Assembly: GCF_014649775.1 (NCBI RefSeq)
Contig: NZ_BMTR01000006.1
Location: 248,001 to 312,000, forward strand
DNA: 64,000 nt
Direction of reading: 5' to 3'
Source: Streptomyces longisporoflavus
GTDB taxonomy: Bacteria > Actinomycetota > Actinomycetes > Streptomycetales > Streptomycetaceae
Part shown: positions 11,688-22,099 of the stretch, one piece after another
Numbering within the stretch: the stretch's first letter is position 1
How the letters are laid out: each line of letters begins with the position of its first letter
Translations under genes and position numbers: made by a program
Notes under the pieces: model-generated
What the model saw: only the letters and a program-made list of their open reading frames with translations
Told to the model about the DNA's origin: nothing
Database searches by the model: none

Positions 11688-12254
11688 TCAGAAGGCGTCG
11701 AGCGGGCCCAGGAGCCAGGACCCGGCCGAACGCGGGTCGTCGTCGAAGTAGAACTCCCGGATGGATTCGAGGATCTCGTCCCGCCCGACCACGCCGTCCG
11801 CATCCGTGTCGAGGCGTCCGAAAACCTCGCGCGCGTCCGCCTCCGGCAGGTTCATCAGGGCCCCGCTCCAGCGCACCTGCTCGTCCCGGGTCAGCTTGCC
11901 GTCGCCGTCCGCGTCGGCGATGTCCATGATCGCGTCGAGGAACGGCACATACCCCTCGTCGAAGGACTCGGGCGTCTCCAGGAGCCCCGCCGTGAACGCC
12001 GACTTGTACTCCGCCTCGCTGATGCGGCTGTCCTTGTCCAGGTCGGAGACCAGCGCGAGGTGCTCCCACAGCCCGAGGGACAGCTCCCGCAGCCGCGAAA
12101 GCGGCTTGGAGTCGGGGCCGTGGCCGAAAGCCTCGCCGAGCCGGTCCACGGACCTCTCGAAGTCCGCGCGCTCGATGAACCCGTCGCCGTCGTCGTCGTA
12201 TGTCGCGAACCGCCGGGACAGCTTGCGGTCCAGGAACGCGGATGCCTTCACCAT
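11688..12254 (-). CDS. EF-hand calcium-binding protein (calerythrin/CalD type)
   Basis: 188 residues with four EF-hand loops: residues 20-31 ([12 protein letters not shown]), 71-82 ([12 protein letters not shown]), 114-125 ([12 protein letters not shown]) and 149-160 ([12 protein letters not shown]). All four keep acidic residues at positions 1, 3 and 12, so all may bind calcium. No signal peptide is seen, so it is probably a cytosolic calcium buffer or sensor like calerythrin. The ATG at 12254 was chosen because AGGGGAGG sits just upstream. A frame extending nine codons further lacks this and runs into the tandem repeat at 12267-12304. Confidence 0.92.
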   Translation of the reverse strand: MVKASAFLDRKLSRRFATYDDDGDGFIERADFERSVDRLGEAFGHGPDSKPLSRLRELSLGLWEHLALVSDLDKDSRISEAEYKSAFTAGLLETPESFDEGYVPFLDAIMDIADADGDGKLTRDEQVRWSGALMNLPEADAREVFGRLDTDADGVVGRDEILESIREFYFDDDPRSAGSWLLGPLDAF

Positions 12255-12266
12255 GGATCCTCCCCT

Positions 12267-12304
12267 GAGAGACGTCCCCACCTTTGAGAGACGTCCCCAC
12301 CTTT
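12267..12304. repeat. Perfect 19-bp tandem duplication upstream of the EF-hand gene
   Basis: Two identical 19-bp units, GAGAGACGTCCCCACCTTT, abut at 12267-12285 and 12286-12304. They end 12 bp from the EF-hand start codon (12254), just upstream of its ribosome site. Read on the gene's strand the unit starts AAAGGTGGGGACG. It could duplicate a regulator site or a transcript leader segment. Confidence 0.8.
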
Positions 12305-12311
12305 CTAACGG

Positions 12312-12369
12312 AGCCGGCCGGGTCCGCCCGGGGAGCGCGAGGCTCCTTTCAGGACGTTCCCGGCCGGCT
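12312..12369 (-). terminator. Branched hairpin downstream of the acylase gene
   Basis: An 11-bp perfect stem, AGCCGGCCGGG (12312-12322) with CCCGGCCGGCT (12359-12369). The intervening bases contain a second small stem (GGAGC/GCTCC). It lies between the acylase stop and the EF-hand promoter region and probably separates the two transcripts. Confidence 0.6.
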
Positions 12370-12393
12370 TCGGTGCGGGCAGGACGTGCGGCC

Positions 12394-14805
12394 TCAGCGG
12401 CGTTCGCGCACCTTGACCACCTTGAGCTTCGGATCGCGCATGATGTCCTTCTCGCAGAACCGCGACGTCACCCAGCGCTCGTCGGCGTACAGCCGTGTCT
12501 GGTCGCTGTAGTGCGGCGAGTTCGGGTTCGACGACTGCGAGTAGGTCAGGAGCGTGCGGGCCTGCGGGCAGCGGCTCTTGTCCCAGCCGACCGCCTGGAT
12601 GTGACTGGAACCGTGCGCCACCTCGGTGTAGCCGCCGCCCTTCGCGTCCCAGACCGGCTCGATCTTGTTCCACACGCCGACGGACTCCGTGCCGCCGTGT
12701 ATCGGCAGCCGCTGCGAGCCGCGTACGACGAACTGGTTTCTGCCCAGCGGCGCGTCGAGCGCGATGCCCGCCCCGCCCAGCTCGGACACCGTGTCGGCGA
12801 GCGCCGTCGCGAAGCCCGGCGCCCCCGTATCGAGGGTGTTCGGGGTGCGCACCGGGTCGGCGGCGGAGAACGGCACCTTCCACAATCGGGCGTTCGGCAC
12901 GGCGGCCACCAGCTTGCGCCAGAAGCGGTCGAAGAGCAGCGCGCCCCTGCTGTCCGTGTTCATCTCGCGGTCCCATGACCCGAGGACGTCACAGGCTTTG
13001 CGTACGTCGACGCTCTTGCCGTCGCTGCCCGTCGCGCTGCCGCCGGGGAGCGCCGCACACGCACGCGCCGCGTCCTCGGCGGCCAGATCACCCGCAGGCG
13101 CCCGGTTCGCGAACTGCTGCTTCTGGAGGTCCTTGACCGTCAGGCCGCCCTCCTTCGCCATCGCGGCGACATCCTCGATCGCGCCGCGCGTGCGCATGGA
13201 GCGCTGCGTGCCGATCGTTCCGAAGACCCGCTCGTAGCCCGTGATCGGCTGGTCGGCGTTGGTGAGCCAGGCGCTGTCGTTGGAGTTCTCCGCGTACGGC
13301 GCGTTCTTCAGGGTGGGCATCTTCGACGGGCCGAAGACGCCGGGCTGTACGGCGTCCTTGTCCGAGCCGATCGCGCAGTCGCCGCGCGATCCGTCGAGCA
13401 CGGCCACACCCGATGCCGGATACGTGACCTTGCCCAGGTCGGTGGAGCAGCGCCCGGCGAGGTCGTCGGTGATGCGGGGAAGGACCTGCGACTGGCTGAG
13501 CAGCGAGTGGCCCTCGCGGTCGGCGGCGATGGTGTTGACCCAGGGGAGGCCCTGGGTGTCGCGCAGCGCCTTGAGGATGCCGTCGGTGGACCGGGCCTTG
13601 CCGAAGCCCAGGTCGGTGTCGCTGCCCCGCATGTTCCTGGCGTTGGGGTCGTTCAGGGCGTACGCCGTCTTCGCCGACCACGGCAGCGGCAGCTGCGCCC
13701 CGAGGCCGGTGGTGACCGGGCCGTACCGGGTCCACCACTGCGTGCGGGTCACCGGAGCGCCGCCCTTGACCGGCACCTCGACCGTCCGCTTCGTCATCTT
13801 CTCCCGCTTGCCGTCCACCAGATAGGCGGCCGGGTCGGCCGGGTCCAGGGTGAGTTGATGCAGGTTGAGGGTGACGCCGGTGGCGACCGTATGGCTCCAC
13901 GCCACGTCGCCGTTGAAGCCTATGTTGACCACGCTCGTGCCGAGCAGCGATCCGCCCGAGACGTTCAGCTCGCCGGGGATGGTCTGCTGCGACTGCCAGA
14001 AGCGGCGGCCGCCCTGCCAGGGATAGTGCGGATTGCCGAGCAGCAGGCCCTTGCCGTTCGCGGTGGTCTTCCCGCTGAACGCGACCGCGTTGGAACCCAT
14101 CACGGCCTCATCGGCCGAGAAGAGCTTGCGAGCCTCCTCGGCGGTGCGCTCCGGGTCGGGCGTACGGTCCGGCGCCGACGGGCCCGGCGGCTGCGCGGCG
14201 GTGATGCCGTCGATGCCGCGCCCCTGCCCGCCGAGGACCTGGACGGCGAAGCCCTGCCGCGCCACGTCCAGGGAGGAGATCGGGCGCAGCCACTCGGCGC
14301 CCTTGCAGGCCGGGTCGGTGACGCGGTTCTGCTTCAGCCAGGCGTTGTAGCCGGCGGCGAAGCCGCGCATCAGCTTCTTCGACGTGGCGCTCGGCCCCGC
14401 AGGCGCGGGCTGCTCCAGGAGCTTCTCCACTGTGCGGGTGTCGCGGACGCCGCCGAAATAGAGGTCGCTGGAGAGGTTGGTGGACGCCGAGGACAGCGAG
14501 CCGTCGGGCTTGCCGTCCGCGCCGAAGTAGCGTGACCGCTCCCCGCGCACGGTCACGTAACCCTCGGCGAGGGTGCACACCTGGTCGGCGGCCTGCGCCC
14601 AGCCGGTGCCGAAACCGAGGTTCTCGTAGTCCTTCGCGAGAATGTGCGGAATGCCGTACTGGGTGTAGCGGACGGTCGCGGACAGACCGCCGCCCGAGGG
14701 GCGGGCGTCAGGGTCCTGTGCCGCGCCGGCCGATGACGGCAGCAGGGCTCCGGCGGTCAACAGGCTGATGCCCAGGGCCGTGAGGCGTCTGGTGCGGCTG
14801 CGCAT
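12394..14805 (-). CDS. Exported penicillin-acylase-family Ntn hydrolase (AHL/cyclic-lipopeptide acylase type)
   Basis: 803 residues with a Sec-type signal peptide (RSRTRR, hydrophobic stretch, cleavage near Ala-Gly-Ala-Ala around residue 29). Penicillin acylases mature by autocatalytic removal of a spacer so that a Ser becomes the N-terminal nucleophile of the beta chain. Here Ser238 in [10 protein letters not shown] is the clear candidate, giving an alpha chain of about 200 residues and a beta chain of about 565. Length and motifs match the group containing aculeacin A acylase and AhlM, which remove acyl chains from lipopeptides or N-acyl-homoserine lactones; substrate is inferred. The ATG at 14805 has GGGAGG upstream, unlike a TTG four codons earlier. 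Confidence 0.88.
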   Translation of the reverse strand: MRSRTRRLTALGISLLTAGALLPSSAGAAQDPDARPSGGGLSATVRYTQYGIPHILAKDYENLGFGTGWAQAADQVCTLAEGYVTVRGERSRYFGADGKPDGSLSSASTNLSSDLYFGGVRDTRTVEKLLEQPAPAGPSATSKKLMRGFAAGYNAWLKQNRVTDPACKGAEWLRPISSLDVARQGFAVQVLGGQGRGIDGITAAQPPGPSAPDRTPDPERTAEEARKLFSADEAVMGSNAVAFSGKTTANGKGLLLGNPHYPWQGGRRFWQSQQTIPGELNVSGGSLLGTSVVNIGFNGDVAWSHTVATGVTLNLHQLTLDPADPAAYLVDGKREKMTKRTVEVPVKGGAPVTRTQWWTRYGPVTTGLGAQLPLPWSAKTAYALNDPNARNMRGSDTDLGFGKARSTDGILKALRDTQGLPWVNTIAADREGHSLLSQSQVLPRITDDLAGRCSTDLGKVTYPASGVAVLDGSRGDCAIGSDKDAVQPGVFGPSKMPTLKNAPYAENSNDSAWLTNADQPITGYERVFGTIGTQRSMRTRGAIEDVAAMAKEGGLTVKDLQKQQFANRAPAGDLAAEDAARACAALPGGSATGSDGKSVDVRKACDVLGSWDREMNTDSRGALLFDRFWRKLVAAVPNARLWKVPFSAADPVRTPNTLDTGAPGFATALADTVSELGGAGIALDAPLGRNQFVVRGSQRLPIHGGTESVGVWNKIEPVWDAKGGGYTEVAHGSSHIQAVGWDKSRCPQARTLLTYSQSSNPNSPHYSDQTRLYADERWVTSRFCEKDIMRDPKLKVVKVRERR

Positions 14806-14845
14806 AAAGCCTCCCAACGGAGGTGAGGGAAGGGGCGGTTGAGCG

Positions 14846-14857
14846 TACCAACCGGTA
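14846..14857. promoter_or_regulatory. Short palindrome TACCAACCGGTA in a divergent promoter region
   Basis: TACC and GGTA flank AACC between the divergent acylase (-) and acyl-CoA ligase (+) genes, 88 bp upstream of the ligase ATG. It resembles half of the ACCNACCGGT-type sites bound by some TetR regulators of acyl-CoA genes, but it is short and may be chance. Confidence 0.3.
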
Positions 14858-14944
14858 TGTCAATGATCGAGTGCCGGAACCGGACCGCTTCGTGCCCCGT
14901 CCGGAGCCTTGACCGCCGTGACGCGTGCGGCACAGGATCACGCC

Positions 14945-16444
14945 ATGACGGGTCTGCGCAGCAATACGGTCGACGATGTCCTCCACCGGAGTGCCCGGCG
15001 CGTGCCGGGGCGAGTGGCACTGCGCTACGGCCGGCGGGCCTGGACCTACGCGGAGCTTGACGCGGCCGTCTCGCGCGCGGCCCGGGTGCTGCGCGACGCG
15101 GGCCTCGGCGCGGGCGACCGGGTCGGCGCCTACGCGCACAACTCCGACGCCTATCTGATCGGCTTCCTGGCCTGCTCGCGGGCCGGCCTCGTCCACGTGC
15201 CGATCAACCAGAACCTCGTCGGCGACGATTTGGCGTACATCGTGCGTCAGTCCGGCAGCTCCCTGGTCCTCGCCGACCCGGATCTCGCCGCGCGCGTACC
15301 CGGTGACGTACGCGTGCTCGTCCTGCGGGATTCGGACGACTCGCTGCTCGCGCGGCTCGCCGCGGCACCGGCCCTCGACGGCGACGAGCCCGCGGAAGGC
15401 GACCTCGCCCAGCTGCTCTACACCTCCGGCACCACCGCGCTCCCCAAGGGCGCGATGATGACGCACCGCGCGCTCGTGCACGAGTACGTCAGCGCCATCA
15501 CCGCCCTCGACCTCAAGGAGACGGACAAACCCGTCCACTCGCTGCCGCTCTACCACTCCGCGCAGATGCACGTCTTCCTGCTGCCGTACCTCGCGGTGGG
15601 CGCCGAGAACACGATCATCGACGCCCCGGACGCCGAGCGGATCTTCGAGCTCGTGGAGGAGGGCCGTGCCGACAGCCTCTTCGCGCCGCCCACCGTGTGG
15701 ATCGGCCTCTCCAACCACCCCGGTTTCGCCACCCGCGACCTCAGCGGGCTGCGCAAGGCCTACTACGGCGCGTCGATCATGCCCGTCCCGGTCCTGGAGC
15801 GGCTGCGCGAACGGCTGCCGTCGCTCGGCTTCTACAACTGCTTCGGGCAGAGCGAGATCGGCCCCCTCGCCACGGTCCTCGGGCCCGACGAGCACGAGGG
15901 CCGGATGGACTCCTGCGGACGGCCCGTCCTCTTCGTCGAGGCGCGGGTCGTCGACGAGCGCGGCCGGGAGGTGCCGGACGGCACACCCGGCGAAGTCGTC
16001 TACCACTCACCGCAGTTGTGCGAGGGCTACTGGGACAAGCCCGAGGAGACCAAGGAGGCGTTCCGCGACGGATGGTTCCACTCCGGGGACCTCGCCGTGC
16101 GGGACGAGGACGGCTACTTCACGATCGTCGACCGGGTGAAGGACGTCATCAACTCCGGCGGAGTCCTCGTCGCCTCGCGCCAGGTCGAGGACGCGCTCTA
16201 CACCCACGACCGGGTCGCGGAGGCAGCGGTGATCGGCCTCCCTGACGAGCGCTGGATCGAGGCGGTCACCGCGGTCGTCGTACGCGACGGAGCCGTCACC
16301 GAGGCCGAACTCATCGAGCACGCACGCGAGAAGCTCGCCCACTTCAAGGCCCCCAAGCGGGTCCTGTTCGTGAACGAGCTGCCGCGCAACGCGAGCGGGA
16401 AGATCCTCAAGCGCGAGCTGCGGGACCGCTTCAGCGATTCGTGA
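14945..16444 (+). CDS. AMP-forming acyl-CoA synthetase (second FadD-type gene)
   Basis: 499 residues from the ATG at 14945; a TTG 36 bp upstream is possible but has no better ribosome site. Adenylation motifs are present in order: LYTSGTTALPKGAMMTH, FYNCFGQSEIGPLA, the hinge/ATP motif YFTIVDRVKDVINSGG and C-terminal NASGKILKREL with the catalytic Lys. It forms an acyl-CoA from a free acid. It stands alone in its orientation, convergent with paaK, and the stop codons of both genes lie in one hairpin. This group includes fatty-acid and aromatic or terpenoid acid ligases. Confidence 0.83.
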   Translation: MTGLRSNTVDDVLHRSARRVPGRVALRYGRRAWTYAELDAAVSRAARVLRDAGLGAGDRVGAYAHNSDAYLIGFLACSRAGLVHVPINQNLVGDDLAYIVRQSGSSLVLADPDLAARVPGDVRVLVLRDSDDSLLARLAAAPALDGDEPAEGDLAQLLYTSGTTALPKGAMMTHRALVHEYVSAITALDLKETDKPVHSLPLYHSAQMHVFLLPYLAVGAENTIIDAPDAERIFELVEEGRADSLFAPPTVWIGLSNHPGFATRDLSGLRKAYYGASIMPVPVLERLRERLPSLGFYNCFGQSEIGPLATVLGPDEHEGRMDSCGRPVLFVEARVVDERGREVPDGTPGEVVYHSPQLCEGYWDKPEETKEAFRDGWFHSGDLAVRDEDGYFTIVDRVKDVINSGGVLVASRQVEDALYTHDRVAEAAVIGLPDERWIEAVTAVVVRDGAVTEAELIEHAREKLAHFKAPKRVLFVNELPRNASGKILKRELRDRFSDS

Positions 16445-16455
16445 GCCCTATCGGC

Positions 16456-16460
<5 letters not shown>
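16440..16460. terminator. Hairpin containing the stop codons of two convergent genes
   Basis: CGTGAGCC (16440-16447) and GGCTCACG (16453-16460) pair perfectly over 8 bp with a CTATC loop. The TGA of the plus-strand acyl-CoA ligase and the TGA of the minus-strand paaK lie in opposite arms of the stem. Confidence 0.65.
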
Positions 16461-17751
<1,291 letters not shown>

Positions 17752-17777
17752 GTGCGGTTTCTCCCGTCCCAAACGGG

Positions 17778-17795
17778 CGACCGATCATTCGGTCG
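17778..17795. promoter_or_regulatory. Perfect inverted repeat upstream of paaK (PaaR-like operator)
   Basis: CGACCGA (17778-17784), four bases, TCGGTCG (17789-17795). It lies 27 bp upstream of the paaK start, in the promoter region. TetR-type PaaR regulators of actinobacterial paa genes bind ACCGNNCGNNCGGT-like palindromes, so this is a plausible operator; the link is inference. Confidence 0.55.
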
Positions 17796-17928
17796 TCGAT
17801 CTTCTGTCGAGGTCAGTAATCCAGCCCCGGGGTCGGTCGTCAAGAGATCGCGCAGCACCGCCTTGAGCTGCGGCGCTGCGGCCGAGCGACGTTGTCCGGG
17901 TGTGGCGCGAGATGTGATGATCACCCCC

Positions 17929-18780
17929 ATGCCGACCTTCAGCGCATACGACGGGACCGAGCTGGCCTACCACGAGAAGGGAGAGGGCGAGCCGCTGCTC
18001 TGCGTGCCGGGCGGCCCCATGCGGGCCTCCGCCTACCTCGGGGATCTCGGCGGCCTGACGGCGCACCGCCGGCTGATCATGCTCGACCTGCGCGGCACGG
18101 GCGACTCCGCGCCGCCGGCCGACCCGGCGACGTACCGCTGCGACCGGCACATGGACGACGTCGAGGCGCTGCGCGAGCACCTGGGGCTCGACGGGATCGA
18201 CCTGCTCGGTCATTCGGCGGCGGGCAACATCGCCACGCTGTACGCGGCACGTCACCCGAAGCGCGTCCGCCGCCTCGTCCTGATCACTCCGGCCACGCAG
18301 TCGCTCGGCCTCACCCCGGGCGCCCGCGACCACCGTGACGCCGCCCTGGTGCACCGGGGCGAGCCCTGGTACCCGGCCGCGGAGGCCGCGCTGCGGGAGA
18401 TCGAGGCCGGCCGCAGCCCCGCCGAGGTGTGGGACGCCCTCGCGCCCCTGGGCTACGGGCGCTGGGACGCGGCGGCGCAGGCGCACCAAGCGGCGAGCGC
18501 CCGGGAGAAGAACGCCGAGGCGGCCGCCGTCTTCTACGGCGAGGGCGCCTTCGACCCGCCCGCCACGCGCGCCGCCCTGACCGGCCTCACGGCGCCGGTG
18601 CTCGTCCTCGCGGGGGAGTACGACGGTGTCCCGAACCCCGCGCACGCGCAGGAGTTCGCCGGGTTCTTCCCGGGTGGCGTACGGCAAGTGCAGCCGGGCG
18701 CGGGGCATTTCCCGTGGCTGGACGACCCGGAGTGGTTCGCGCGGCGGGTGGCAGGATTCCTCGCGCAGGATCAGGACTAG
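17929..18780 (+). CDS. Alpha/beta hydrolase (proline iminopeptidase-like)
   Basis: 283 residues from ATG 17929; an ATG at 17917 is equally possible and neither has a strong ribosome site. The oxyanion region PGGPMRAS lies near residue 27. The nucleophile elbow GHSAAGN holds the catalytic Ser, the acid is probably the Asp in GEYDGVP, and the His is in GAGHFPWLDDP. The order and spacing are those of a complete catalytic triad. PGGP near the N-terminus is a hallmark of proline iminopeptidases, but many related hydrolases share it. It is transcribed away from paaK. The secreted chorismate mutase begins 20 bp downstream and could be cotranscribed. Confidence 0.82.
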   Translation: MPTFSAYDGTELAYHEKGEGEPLLCVPGGPMRASAYLGDLGGLTAHRRLIMLDLRGTGDSAPPADPATYRCDRHMDDVEALREHLGLDGIDLLGHSAAGNIATLYAARHPKRVRRLVLITPATQSLGLTPGARDHRDAALVHRGEPWYPAAEAALREIEAGRSPAEVWDALAPLGYGRWDAAAQAHQAASAREKNAEAAAVFYGEGAFDPPATRAALTGLTAPVLVLAGEYDGVPNPAHAQEFAGFFPGGVRQVQPGAGHFPWLDDPEWFARRVAGFLAQDQD

Positions 18781-18799
18781 GGCTACCGGAGGAGTCATC

Positions 18800-19435
18800 G
18801 TGCGTCTCAGTTCGTCCGCGGGGCGTCTGTTCACTGCCGGGGCCGTGTGTGCGGCTCTGCTGGCCGGGAGCGGGGGTGCCGTTGCCGTCGCGGCACCGGC
18901 CCCGGCGCAGCGGTCCGCTGCCGCTCCGGTCGCGCCTGCCGGGTCGTACGCCCGGCTCCATACGCTGGCCGATCTCGCCGCTCGGCGCCTGGCCACCGCC
19001 GATCTCGTCGCCGCCGCGAAGTACGGCACGGGCAGCCCCATCGACGACCCCGCCCGTGAGCAGCAGGTCCTCGACGACGTCGCGCGGCAGGCGCGGGAGC
19101 TCGGCGCCGACCCGGCGGCGACCGTGCGGATCTTCCGGGACCAGATCGAGGCCAACAAGGTGGTGCAGCGTGCGCTGCACCGGCGGTGGGACGCGGACCC
19201 TTCGCAGGCGCCGACGCCGGAGGAGCGGCCTGATCTCGCTGAGGTCCGTGCGGAGATCAACCGGGTGAACGGGGAGTTGGTGCGGGGCATCGCCGACTCT
19301 CCGTCGGCTCGCGCCGCGGTGTCTTGCCGAGGGCTGGTGACCCTCGGCGCCCTGCATGTACGGCATGAGCGGCAGCTTGACCCGCTGCACACGGTGGCCC
19401 TGGAGCGGGCGCTCCGGTCCGTCTGTGCGGGCTGA
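18800..19435 (+). CDS. Secreted chorismate mutase (AroQ gamma subclass)
   Basis: 211 residues starting at GTG 18800, directly after CGGAGGAGT. A Sec signal peptide covers about residues 1-33 (RLSSSAGR, hydrophobic core, Ala-rich cleavage site). The mature part matches AroQ-gamma enzymes such as Mycobacterium tuberculosis Rv1885c: the RRLATADLVAAAKY helix carrying active-site Arg and Lys, QVLDDVARQARELG, and the FRDQIEANKVVQ helix. Chorismate mutase converts chorismate to prephenate. Exported versions have no clear substrate outside the cell, and their role is debated. The two Cys (in SCRGL and the terminal SVCAG) could form the disulphide known for this subclass. Confidence 0.87.
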   Translation: MRLSSSAGRLFTAGAVCAALLAGSGGAVAVAAPAPAQRSAAAPVAPAGSYARLHTLADLAARRLATADLVAAAKYGTGSPIDDPAREQQVLDDVARQARELGADPAATVRIFRDQIEANKVVQRALHRRWDADPSQAPTPEERPDLAEVRAEINRVNGELVRGIADSPSARAAVSCRGLVTLGALHVRHERQLDPLHTVALERALRSVCAG

Positions 19436-19446
19436 GCCCTCCTGGC

Positions 19447-19463
19447 CCGCCGCTTCGCGGCGG
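19447..19463. terminator. Hairpin between convergent genes
   Basis: CCGCCGC (19447-19453), loop TTC, GCGGCGG (19457-19463), followed on the plus strand by ATCTTTC. It is a perfect 7-bp GC stem just after the chorismate mutase stop and before the stop of the convergent acyl-CoA ligase. Confidence 0.6.
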
Positions 19464-19486
19464 ATCTTTCCCGCCCACCCGCCCGA

Positions 19487-21097
19487 TTACCCCGCAGCCA
19501 CAGCCTTCGCCCACCTGTAGTCCGCCTTGCCGCTCGGGGAGCGCTGGATCCGGGAGGTGAAGACCGCGGCGCGGGGGATCTTGTAGCCGGCGAGGTGGGT
19601 GCGGCAGTGGGCCTGGATGGCTTCGAGGTCCAACGGGCCTGCGCCGTCACGGAGTTGGACGACCGCGGCGACCCGGTTGCCCCAGCGTTCGTCGGGAACT
19701 CCGGTGACCAGCGCGTCGTACACGTCCGGATGTGACTTCAGCGCCTGCTCCACCTCCTCGGGATACACCTTCTCGCCGCCGGTGTTGATGCACTGCGAAC
19801 CCCGGCCGAGGACAGTGACGATGCCGTCCTCGTCGACGGTGGCCATGTCGCCGAGCAGCACCCAGCGCTCCTCGCCCTTCCGGAAGAACGTCTCGGCGGT
19901 CTTCGCCGGGTCGTTGTAGTAGCCGAGCGGCACATGGCCGCGCTGGGCCAGGCGGCCCGGCTCGCCCACCGCCACCGGCTCGTGCGTGACCGGATCCACC
20001 ACCTGCGTACGCTCGTTGACCTCCAGGCGGAAGCCCTTCTCCGGGCCGGAGTCGTCCGTCGCCTTGCCGTTGGAGCCGGACTCGGAGGAGCCGAAGTTGT
20101 TCAGGAGCAGGACATCGGGCGCGAGCTCCTGGAACTGCGCGCGCACCGTCTCCGACATGATCGCCCCGGAGGACGAGACGCTGAAGAGCGAGGACAGGTC
20201 GGTGCCCTTGAGCGGGCCGCGCAGGGCGTCGATGAGCGGCCTGAGCATGGCGTCGCCGACGAGGGACACGCTGGAGACCTTCTCCCGCTCGATGGTGCGG
20301 AGCACCTCTTCGGGGACGTACTTGCGGTGAATGGCCACCCGCTGGCCGTAGTTGAAGGCGATGAACGAGGTCAGCGTCGAGGTGCCGTGCATCAGCGGGG
20401 GAGCGGGGAAGAACGTGATGCCGGGGCCGCCCGCCGCGACGCGCTCCGCGAGTTCCTCGGGCCGCTTCACCGGCTCGCCCGCGGGCTCGCCGCCGAAGAG
20501 ACCGGCGAAGAACAGGTCCTCCTGGCGCCACATGACGCCCTTGGGCATGCCGGTGGTGCCGCCGGTGTAGATGATGAACAGGTCGTCGGCCGAGCGGGCC
20601 CCGAATCCGCGCTCCGGCGAGCCGGCCGCCTCCGCGTCGGCGAAGGCCACCGCGTCGAGCGCGGGCGCGCCGGCCGGCGGGGTCCCCACCCGCACCAGGT
20701 GCCGCAGCTTCTCCGTGCGCGGCAGCGCCGCCGCGACCCGCTCGGTGAACTCCGCGTCGAAGACGAGCGCGGCGAGGTCCGCGTCACGGTAGAGGTAGAC
20801 CAACTCCTCCTCTACGTAGCGGTAGTTGACGTTCACGGGTACGAGCCGTGCCTTGAGGCAGGCCAGCACCGCCTGGAGATACTCGACGCCGTTGTAGAGG
20901 TGCAGCCCCAGATGTTCGCCGGGCTCGAGCCCGCTGTCGATCAGGTGGTGCGCGAGGCGGTTGGCGGCCCGGTCGAGCTCGGCGTACGTCAGCCTGCGTT
21001 CCGCCCCGGTGCCGGGGTGATCGATGTACACGAGCGCCTCGCGGTCGGGAACCACGTCGACGACCGACTCGAACAGGTCGGCAAGGTTGTACTCCAC
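19487..21097 (-). CDS. FadD19-like steroid/acyl-CoA ligase (third FadD-type gene)
   Basis: 536 residues. The GTG at 21097 is preferred because AGGAGGA lies five bases upstream; an ATG eight codons earlier has none. Motifs: NLADLFESVVDVVPDREALV at the N-terminus, IYTGGTTGMPKGVMWR (phosphate loop), NNFGSSESG, GRGSQCINTGGEKVYPEEVE and C-terminal SPSGKADYRWAK with the catalytic Lys. From memory these track closely with M. tuberculosis FadD19 (Rv3515c), which activates the C26 side chain of branched sterols; I could not align them. As in Mycobacterium, it is divergent from an EchA19-like gene. A perfect TCTGAC-N5-GTCAGA repeat lies between the two. Confidence 0.85.
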   Translation of the reverse strand: MEYNLADLFESVVDVVPDREALVYIDHPGTGAERRLTYAELDRAANRLAHHLIDSGLEPGEHLGLHLYNGVEYLQAVLACLKARLVPVNVNYRYVEEELVYLYRDADLAALVFDAEFTERVAAALPRTEKLRHLVRVGTPPAGAPALDAVAFADAEAAGSPERGFGARSADDLFIIYTGGTTGMPKGVMWRQEDLFFAGLFGGEPAGEPVKRPEELAERVAAGGPGITFFPAPPLMHGTSTLTSFIAFNYGQRVAIHRKYVPEEVLRTIEREKVSSVSLVGDAMLRPLIDALRGPLKGTDLSSLFSVSSSGAIMSETVRAQFQELAPDVLLLNNFGSSESGSNGKATDDSGPEKGFRLEVNERTQVVDPVTHEPVAVGEPGRLAQRGHVPLGYYNDPAKTAETFFRKGEERWVLLGDMATVDEDGIVTVLGRGSQCINTGGEKVYPEEVEQALKSHPDVYDALVTGVPDERWGNRVAAVVQLRDGAGPLDLEAIQAHCRTHLAGYKIPRAAVFTSRIQRSPSGKADYRWAKAVAAG

Positions 21098-21182
21098 CGC
21101 TCCTCCTGACCCCGGCGTCATGTCCTGTGGCGGTCATCAGAGCAGAGGCACCCATAAGTGGGAAGGGTCCTCGTGGAAGAAA

Positions 21183-21199
21183 TCTGACTGCCTGTCAGA
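21183..21199. promoter_or_regulatory. Putative operator, site B of a shared inverted repeat
   Basis: TCTGAC (21183-21188), TGCCT, GTCAGA (21194-21199): a perfect 6-5-6 palindrome in the gap between the divergent FadD19-like and EchA19-like genes. Site A at 8882-8898 differs in the spacer and one arm base. It could control both directions. Confidence 0.65.
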
Positions 21200-21273
21200 A
21201 AACTCTTGAACTGACTCCCCGCCTACTGCAACCTGTTCCAGGTCCGAAGCCGACGGCAAGAAGGAGCTCGGCC

Positions 21274-22074
21274 ATGGGTGGGACGGAACATCTCGCTGTG
21301 CGGCGCGCAGGCGCCACACTGATACTCACGCTCAACCGGCCGGAGGCGAAGAACGCGCTCTCGCTGCCGATGCTGGTGGGCCTCTACGACGGATGGCTGG
21401 CCGCGGACGAGGACGACGCGATCCGCTCCGTCGTGCTCACCGGCGCGGGCGGCGCGTTCTGCGCGGGCATGGACCTCAAGGCCCTCGCGGGCAAGGGGAT
21501 GGACGGCGAGCAGTACCGGGACCGGATGAAGGCCGACCCCGATCTGCACTGGAAGGCGATGCTGCGCCACCACCGCCCGCGCAAACCCGTCATCGCCGCG
21601 GTCGAGGGGTACTGCGTCGCCGGCGGTACCGAGATCCTCCAGGGCACGGACATCCGCGTCGCGGGCGAGTCCGCGACGTTCGGCCTCTTCGAGGTCAAGC
21701 GCGGTTTGTTCCCGATCGGCGGGTCGACCGTGCGCCTCCCGCGCCAGATTCCCCGTACGCACGCCCTGGAGATGCTGCTCACCGGGCGGCCCTACTCGGC
21801 GGCCGAGGCCGCGTCGATCGGCCTGGTCGGTCATGTCGTCCCGGACGGCACCGCCCTGGACAAGGCCCTCGCCATCGCCGAGCAGGTCAACGCGTGCGGG
21901 CCGCTCGCCGTGGAGGCGGTCAAGGCGTCCGTGTACGAGGCCGCGGAGATGTCCGAGACGGACGGTCTCGCCGCGGAGCTGAAGCGGGGGTGGCCGGTCT
22001 TTGACACCGCCGACGCGAAAGAGGGCTCCAGAGCCTTTGCGGAGAAGCGGGACCCCGTGTTTCGGCGGGCCTAG
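21274..22074 (+). CDS. Enoyl-CoA hydratase/isomerase, EchA19-like
   Basis: 266 residues. The ATG at 21274 follows AAGGAG. Crotonase features: LNRPEAKNAL, oxyanion-hole GAGGAFCAGMDLKAL near residues 62-77, and a second oxyanion loop EGYCVAGGTEILQGTDIRVA. The hallmark EILQGTDIRVAGES and the C-terminal DAKEGSRAFAEKR closely resemble, from memory, M. tuberculosis EchA19 (Rv3516), which hydrates the enoyl-CoA of a sterol side chain. It would act after the divergent FadD19-like ligase and an acyl-CoA dehydrogenase that is not in this window. Downstream is a gap with the second copy of the Streptomyces intergenic element. Confidence 0.86.
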   Translation: MGGTEHLAVRRAGATLILTLNRPEAKNALSLPMLVGLYDGWLAADEDDAIRSVVLTGAGGAFCAGMDLKALAGKGMDGEQYRDRMKADPDLHWKAMLRHHRPRKPVIAAVEGYCVAGGTEILQGTDIRVAGESATFGLFEVKRGLFPIGGSTVRLPRQIPRTHALEMLLTGRPYSAAEAASIGLVGHVVPDGTALDKALAIAEQVNACGPLAVEAVKASVYEAAEMSETDGLAAELKRGWPVFDTADAKEGSRAFAEKRDPVFRRA

Positions 22075-22099
22075 GTCGCATTTCGGCTGCGTCGCCGTT

